This document shows, one piece after another, positions 59,746-64,000 of a stretch of 64,000 nucleotides of DNA (positions are counted from its first letter, which is position 1; each line of letters starts with the position of its first letter). Where the stretch lies: positions 124,001-188,000 of the forward strand of contig NZ_JBOFTR010000002.1 of NCBI RefSeq assembly GCF_051652165.1, read 5' to 3'. The notes under the pieces are model-generated. The model saw only the letters and a program-made list of their open reading frames with translations. It was not told the DNA's origin and ran no database searches. Source of the stretch: Plesiomonas sp051652165 (GTDB lineage Bacteria; Pseudomonadota; Gammaproteobacteria; Enterobacterales; CAMTGL01). The position numbers and the translations under genes were made by a program.

Positions 59746-60954
59746 CTACTTTTTATGCTGACGATGCAGCAGAGACGGCGTCGAGATGTGAGTTGGCAAT
59801 ATATTGTTTGGGTTACTGTCAGGACTTTCGCTCATACCTAGAACTTCAAATATAATCACAGGCTCTGGTGGTGTCGTCAGGCTCTCTGCGCCATTCGGTA
59901 AGAGGGCTGATCCTGGCAAAGGATGATCTTGTGCTACAGGGTATTGTGGATGCTTTTTCGCCGAAGCAGTATGCGCCGGTGATATCTCAGAGTGTGATGG
60001 CTCTGCCGACGGTTCAATGATAGGCCCAGGCTGATAGAGGCCACGTGATGTCTCTGTCGCATGTGGTCTTGTTGCTGTGTGATCGACGACAATCTGAGAT
60101 GATGTGCCTTTACCAACCGGTTGTTCACTGTGTGGTTTTTGTGTTGGCAGTATCGATGAGGTATGTGATTTTGCATGAACGAGTGTACTCAGTGATACGA
60201 GTTGAACACCACGTGGTAAACGAGATAATCCGGCTTGTAAGACTTTAATCGTATTCGGGCGTGGGTGACCAATTGCGATAGCCCAGCCTTTGTGCTGTGC
60301 CATGTTAACGGCGCGTTGAAACTCTGCTTGCACTTGTGTCAGGCTGTTATCGTCATCTAAAAATACGGTACGACGCAACGCAGGAACACCGAGCTGATGA
60401 GCAGTCGACTCAGCGACTGAGGTGCTGATAGTTCGGCTATCTAAAAAAAGCAGTTGTTGCGCTTTGAGTTGTTGCATCAGCAGTTTCATCAATGCAGGAT
60501 CAGAGGTTGCCGCACTCCCCATATGGTTATTGAGACCAATAGCATTGGGAACAACCCGCATAGCCTGCTGTAAGGTGCGTTGCACTTCACTTGCGCCCAT
60601 GCCGGTATGCAGTGCTCCCGCTTCCACTTTTTGGTGGCCAAGTGGCTGCATTGGCAAGTGAATAATGGTTTCACGCCCTTGTTGCGCCGCTTGTTTAGCC
60701 ATATTTGCAGCGTGTGGTGCTGTTGGCAAAACGGCAACAGTGACTGGCAGGGGTAAACGCATCACTTGATGATCTGCAGCACGATAACCAACATCATCAA
60801 TCACAATGACCAGTTGTCCTGCCCATGTACTTGTGATATATCCAGATATTGATAAGCTGATAAGTAGCAAGATAGGCGTGCGTAATACAGGTAAGCGTTG
60901 TAGACGTGCAAAAGAGAAACGGCATAAAAGCGGGTGTAGCGGGCATAACAACAT
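59746..60954 (-). CDS. yibQ: divergent polysaccharide deacetylase, YibQ-like, with long C-terminal tail
   Basis: Predicted envelope protein of the divergent polysaccharide deacetylase family. Signal or membrane helix at about residues 25-45, then LVIVIDDVGYRAADHQVMRLPLPVTVAVLP, HLPMQP, GLNNHMGS and FLDSRTIS, ending AIAIGHPRPNTIKVL; this matches E. coli YibQ. From about residue 270 there is an extra low-complexity Pro/His/Ser-rich tail of roughly 130 residues not present in the core family (E. coli YibQ about 319). Third gene of gpmM-envC-yibQ. Enzymatic activity is unproven. Confidence 0.88.
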   Translation of the reverse strand: MLLCPLHPLLCRFSFARLQRLPVLRTPILLLISLSISGYITSTWAGQLVIVIDDVGYRAADHQVMRLPLPVTVAVLPTAPHAANMAKQAAQQGRETIIHLPMQPLGHQKVEAGALHTGMGASEVQRTLQQAMRVVPNAIGLNNHMGSAATSDPALMKLLMQQLKAQQLLFLDSRTISTSVAESTAHQLGVPALRRTVFLDDDNSLTQVQAEFQRAVNMAQHKGWAIAIGHPRPNTIKVLQAGLSRLPRGVQLVSLSTLVHAKSHTSSILPTQKPHSEQPVGKGTSSQIVVDHTATRPHATETSRGLYQPGPIIEPSAEPSHSEISPAHTASAKKHPQYPVAQDHPLPGSALLPNGAESLTTPPEPVIIFEVLGMSESPDSNPNNILPTHISTPSLLHRQHKK

Positions 60955-60975
60955 GGAAGATTCTCGGTTAAGGTA

Positions 60976-62223
60976 TTAACCGCCCAGCCAAGGACGCGGA
61001 TTAACCGCCTGACCTTGCCGACGGATTTCAAAATAGAGGCTAGGTTCACCTTGACCACCACTATCACCAACCAGTGCGATAGTTTGCCCCGCTTTAACAT
61101 TATCACCGGGTTTAAACAGTACAGTTTGGTTGTATCCGTACAGGCTCATATCACCTTTTCCATGGTCGATAACCATCACTAATCCATAGCCTTGTAGCCA
61201 ATCTGCCAGCAGCACTTTACCCGCGGCAATGGCGTGGACTTCACTTCCTTCTTTGGCTGCAATGACCATTCCTTTCCAACGTAACTCACCCTCTTGGCTA
61301 TCACCAAAACGGTGCAGAACAGAGCCATTAACAGGCCAGCGATGTTGGCTACCAGGGCGACCTAAGCCACCATTTTGTGCCATTAGGGCTTGTTCATTGG
61401 CATTAGGAACGTACGGTTTTCCGGTGCGTTTCTCTTCGCTGGCGCGTTTGCGCGCCAGTTCACGCGCTTCGCGTTCAGCGCGTAGTTTGGCTTCCCGCTC
61501 GGCACGGACTATCTGATCACGCAGGCGTTGTTCATTGAGTTTAAGTTGCGCTAATTGTTGCTGATTTTGTTTTAAATCAGATTCAAGTGCACTGAGGGTT
61601 TTTTTACGTTCAAGACGTGCCTGTTGCAGTTTACTCTGCTGCTGCTGTTGGGTACTAAGCAGTGTTTTTTGCTGTTTTTGAGCTGCATTTAGCTGGTTTT
61701 TTTGTTGTTGCAACTCATGGCGATTAACACTTAATTCATCAATTACGGCGGCACGCTCTTCGTTAATCGCGCGGTAATAGTGCAATAAACGCTCTGAACG
61801 AGCAGGATCATCAGAGGATAAAATTGCCTGTAATTGCCCCTGCTTACCCAAACGAAAAGCGGCATCAAGTTGTTGTGCTAGGCGTTGTTGATGTTGTGTT
61901 TGTGTCTTTTCCAGCGTGGCAATTGAAGCTGCTAAACGGCTTAAATCGCGCTGTAAGCGGCTGAGTTGTTGCTCGGTCTGCCTGAGTACGTTACTGGCAG
62001 CACCAATAGATTGATCTTGTTGTTGCAGTGCTTGTTGCAATTGTGCCCGCTGATCTTTTTGCGCAGCCACCTTGGTCTCTTGTTGTGCAATATCTTGCAT
62101 GACACCTTGCAACGCCTCTTTGGTTTTCGGCGCTGCAAGGGTAAATGACGACCACAGCAACAGGCCAACACTGAGTGTGCCGACAAGTTGTTTTTTGAGG
62201 AGTACGTCATTTTTTGTTTTCAT
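60976..62223 (-). CDS. envC: EnvC, activator of amidases AmiA/AmiB
   Basis: Periplasmic septal factor that activates peptidoglycan amidases for daughter-cell separation. The 415-residue precursor has a signal peptide (VGTLSVGLLLWSSFTLAA), a long coiled coil (about 35-260, Gln-rich) and a C-terminal LytM domain (about 295-410). The LytM zinc ligands are missing (LRWKGMVIAA instead of HxGxD; SLYFEIRR instead of HxHFE), as in E. coli EnvC, so it should be a non-catalytic activator. Eight bases after gpmM. Confidence 0.94.
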   Translation of the reverse strand: MKTKNDVLLKKQLVGTLSVGLLLWSSFTLAAPKTKEALQGVMQDIAQQETKVAAQKDQRAQLQQALQQQDQSIGAASNVLRQTEQQLSRLQRDLSRLAASIATLEKTQTQHQQRLAQQLDAAFRLGKQGQLQAILSSDDPARSERLLHYYRAINEERAAVIDELSVNRHELQQQKNQLNAAQKQQKTLLSTQQQQQSKLQQARLERKKTLSALESDLKQNQQQLAQLKLNEQRLRDQIVRAEREAKLRAEREARELARKRASEEKRTGKPYVPNANEQALMAQNGGLGRPGSQHRWPVNGSVLHRFGDSQEGELRWKGMVIAAKEGSEVHAIAAGKVLLADWLQGYGLVMVIDHGKGDMSLYGYNQTVLFKPGDNVKAGQTIALVGDSGGQGEPSLYFEIRRQGQAVNPRPWLGG

Positions 62224-62230
62224 ATGAAAA

Positions 62231-63775
62231 TTATTTCACGATAAACAGCGGCTTGCCAGTCATCTCTGCAGGAATTTCCATTCCCATCATACTTAGCATT
62301 GTCGGAGCAAGGTCAGATAACTTACCACCGTGCACCGTTTCTGCTGGTTTACCGACATAAATCAGCGGTACAGGTAAGTTAGTATGTGCTGTAAATGGCT
62401 GGCCTGTCGTTTGGTCTTTCATCAACTCAGCATTGCCGTGATCGGCGGTAATCAACAGTTGACCATCAACGCGGCGTACGGCCGCAACAACTTGCTCAAT
62501 GCAGTGATCCAGCGTTTCAACGGCTTTGACGGCAGCATCAAAAATACCCGTATGGCCGACCATATCGCCGTTCGGGTAATTACAGATGATAGCATCATAT
62601 TTACCGCTCTCAATTGCACCAACCAATTTTTCGGTCAGTTCGGCAGAGCTCATCTCCGGTTGCAGGTCATAAGTCGCCACTTGCGGGGATTGGATCAGAA
62701 TACGGTCTTCACCGGTGAACGGCTCTTCAACACCGCCGTTATAGAAGAAGGTCACGTGTGCATATTTTTCAGTTTCTGAGATACGCAGTTGGGTTTTCTG
62801 GTGCTTTGACAGCCACTCACCCAGGGTGTTGACCAGATTTTCCGGCGGATAAGCACAAACGGTTTTGATGTCGGCCGCATACTCGGTCAGCATCACGAAA
62901 TCACCGAAATTCACCACTTTTTCGCGGGTGAAACCGTTGAAATCAGCATTGATGAAGGTGCGGGTTAACTGGCGAGCACGGTCAGCACGGAAGTTCATGA
63001 AAATCAGCGCATCGCCGTCATTCATATCAGCAGCGGTTTCGCCGTCGGCTTGCAGCACGGTCGGTTTGACGAACTCATCGTTTTCACCGCGGGCATACGC
63101 CGCTTGCAGGCCATCAAGCACATTGCTGGCGTGGAACTCAGCTTTGGCTTGGGTCATCAGATCATAGGCTAGCTGTACGCGATCCCAGCGGTTGTCGCGA
63201 TCCATGGCGTAGTAGCGGCCAACCAGTGATGCTACGCGGCCTTTGCCCAGTTCGGCAAAGTGGTGCGCGACACGGGTCAGGCTATCTTCTGCACTGCGTG
63301 GCGGGGTATCACGGCCATCAAGGAATGCGTGCAGGTAGATTTTCTCTGCGCCACGCTGGGCGGCCAGATCGATCATCGCCAGAATATGCGCTTCGTGGCT
63401 GTGTACACCACCGGGTGAGAGCAGACCCATGATATGTACGGCTTTACCGGCAGCCACTGCTTTATCTACTGCGGCGGTCAGTACAGGGTTGTGGAAGAAG
63501 TCACCGTCTTTGATCTCTTTATCCAAACGGGTCAAATCTTGGTACACAATACGGCCAGCACCCAGATTGACATGGCCAACTTCAGAGTTACCCATTTGGC
63601 CATCAGGCAGGCCAACATCCAGACCTGAACCGGAGATTAAACTGTGCGGACACTCGGCCCACAGCTTATCCATGACCGGTGTGTTAGCGTTTAAAATTGC
63701 ATTATCCTGTTTATCTTCGCGGTAGCCGTAGCCATCAAGGATGACCAAAACCATCGGTTTCTTCACGTTAGCCAT
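62231..63775 (-). CDS. gpmM: phosphoglycerate mutase, cofactor-independent
   Basis: Mn-dependent interconversion of 3- and 2-phosphoglycerate. The 514-residue protein (E. coli GpmM 514) has the alkaline-phosphatase-fold metal sites: VILDGYGYREDKQDNAI, the catalytic Ser in DGQMGNSEVGHVNLGAGR, DGRDTPPRSA, YYAMDRDNRWDR, NGDMVGHTG and TADHGNAE. It is first gene of the gpmM-envC-yibQ operon. The ATG follows an AGAGGT site. Confidence 0.98.
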   Translation of the reverse strand: MANVKKPMVLVILDGYGYREDKQDNAILNANTPVMDKLWAECPHSLISGSGLDVGLPDGQMGNSEVGHVNLGAGRIVYQDLTRLDKEIKDGDFFHNPVLTAAVDKAVAAGKAVHIMGLLSPGGVHSHEAHILAMIDLAAQRGAEKIYLHAFLDGRDTPPRSAEDSLTRVAHHFAELGKGRVASLVGRYYAMDRDNRWDRVQLAYDLMTQAKAEFHASNVLDGLQAAYARGENDEFVKPTVLQADGETAADMNDGDALIFMNFRADRARQLTRTFINADFNGFTREKVVNFGDFVMLTEYAADIKTVCAYPPENLVNTLGEWLSKHQKTQLRISETEKYAHVTFFYNGGVEEPFTGEDRILIQSPQVATYDLQPEMSSAELTEKLVGAIESGKYDAIICNYPNGDMVGHTGIFDAAVKAVETLDHCIEQVVAAVRRVDGQLLITADHGNAELMKDQTTGQPFTAHTNLPVPLIYVGKPAETVHGGKLSDLAPTMLSMMGMEIPAEMTGKPLFIVK

Positions 63776-64000
63776 GCAAGACCTCTCGTTGAGAATACAA
63801 AAGTGTGCTGTGATACTTGAGCATATCAGTTTAGTAATTTTACTACATAACTGACTCGTGTCAGCTATTGAATATCACAGAATCAAAGAGAATCGTGATG
63901 AAGGTTTTATTCTGTATTAAACATTGATGCTAGATTTCTACACTACTATAAGGTGACTATGTATCACTTTCACCCTTAAGTGTTACCATTCTTGCTTAAA

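Overview
The window is a chromosomal segment of a gammaproteobacterium close to the Enterobacterales/Vibrionales/Aeromonadales boundary. Several runs keep the E. coli K-12 order (rlmJ-prlC, rsmJ, uspA/uspB-pitA-yhiN; gpmM-envC-yibQ; hslVU-menA-rraA-zapB-glpFK; priA-rpmE). Other features are more Vibrio- or Aeromonas-like: a DUF2489 gene between yihI and hemN, a cytochrome c4 gene beside engB, and a short malic enzyme after rpmE. A Plesiomonas-like organism is my best guess. It is an inference from gene order and protein similarity and was not checked against any database.

Region 1 (1-17.5 kb, all + strand, AT-rich in the middle) is an O-antigen/surface polysaccharide locus. rmlBDAC makes dTDP-L-rhamnose. 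wzm/wzt form an ABC exporter whose ATPase has a C-terminal glycan-recognition-type domain. The next gene encodes a WbdD-like methyltransferase/kinase-like protein with a tandemly repeated coiled coil. A fused two-domain glycosyltransferase and a related GT4 gene follow, then a badly decayed stretch (remains of a polytopic membrane protein joined to an acyltransferase end). wecB, a WbbL-like GT2, a WbpV-like reductase/epimerase, a small initiating sugar-phosphate transferase and a WbpM-type dehydratase complete the set. The layout suggests an ABC-exported, rhamnose-containing chain, started on an undecaprenyl-linked QuiNAc/FucNAc-type sugar and ended by a capping enzyme.

Region 2 (17.6-31.8 kb) holds a CSS-motif EAL phosphodiesterase with a perfect FNR-type palindrome upstream, rlmJ, prlC, rsmJ (TTG start), an unlisted small Cys-rich gene, uspA, a FabG/PhaB-type reductase, an orphan potD-like gene, ferritin, uspB, pitA and yhiN.

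Region 3 (31.8-37.4 kb) is polA flanked by two RNA-rich intergenic regions. Upstream of polA are a RyhB small RNA with a near-perfect Fur box, an 8-copy heptanucleotide repeat, and a GATC/DnaA-box/AT-rich cluster built like a replication origin or DnaA-binding control locus. Downstream are Spot 42 (spf) and a second promoter-to-terminator small RNA candidate.

Region 4 (37.4-64 kb) is housekeeping: yihI, DUF2489, hemN, engB, cytochrome c4, adenosine deaminase, glnLG without adjacent glnA but with two NtrC-like sites, glpFK with GlpR- and CRP-like sites, zapB, rraA, menA, hslVU with a textbook sigma-32 promoter, ftsN, cytR, priA, rpmE, malic enzyme, and the gpmM-envC-yibQ operon. I saw no tRNA, rRNA, CRISPR array or intact insertion sequence.
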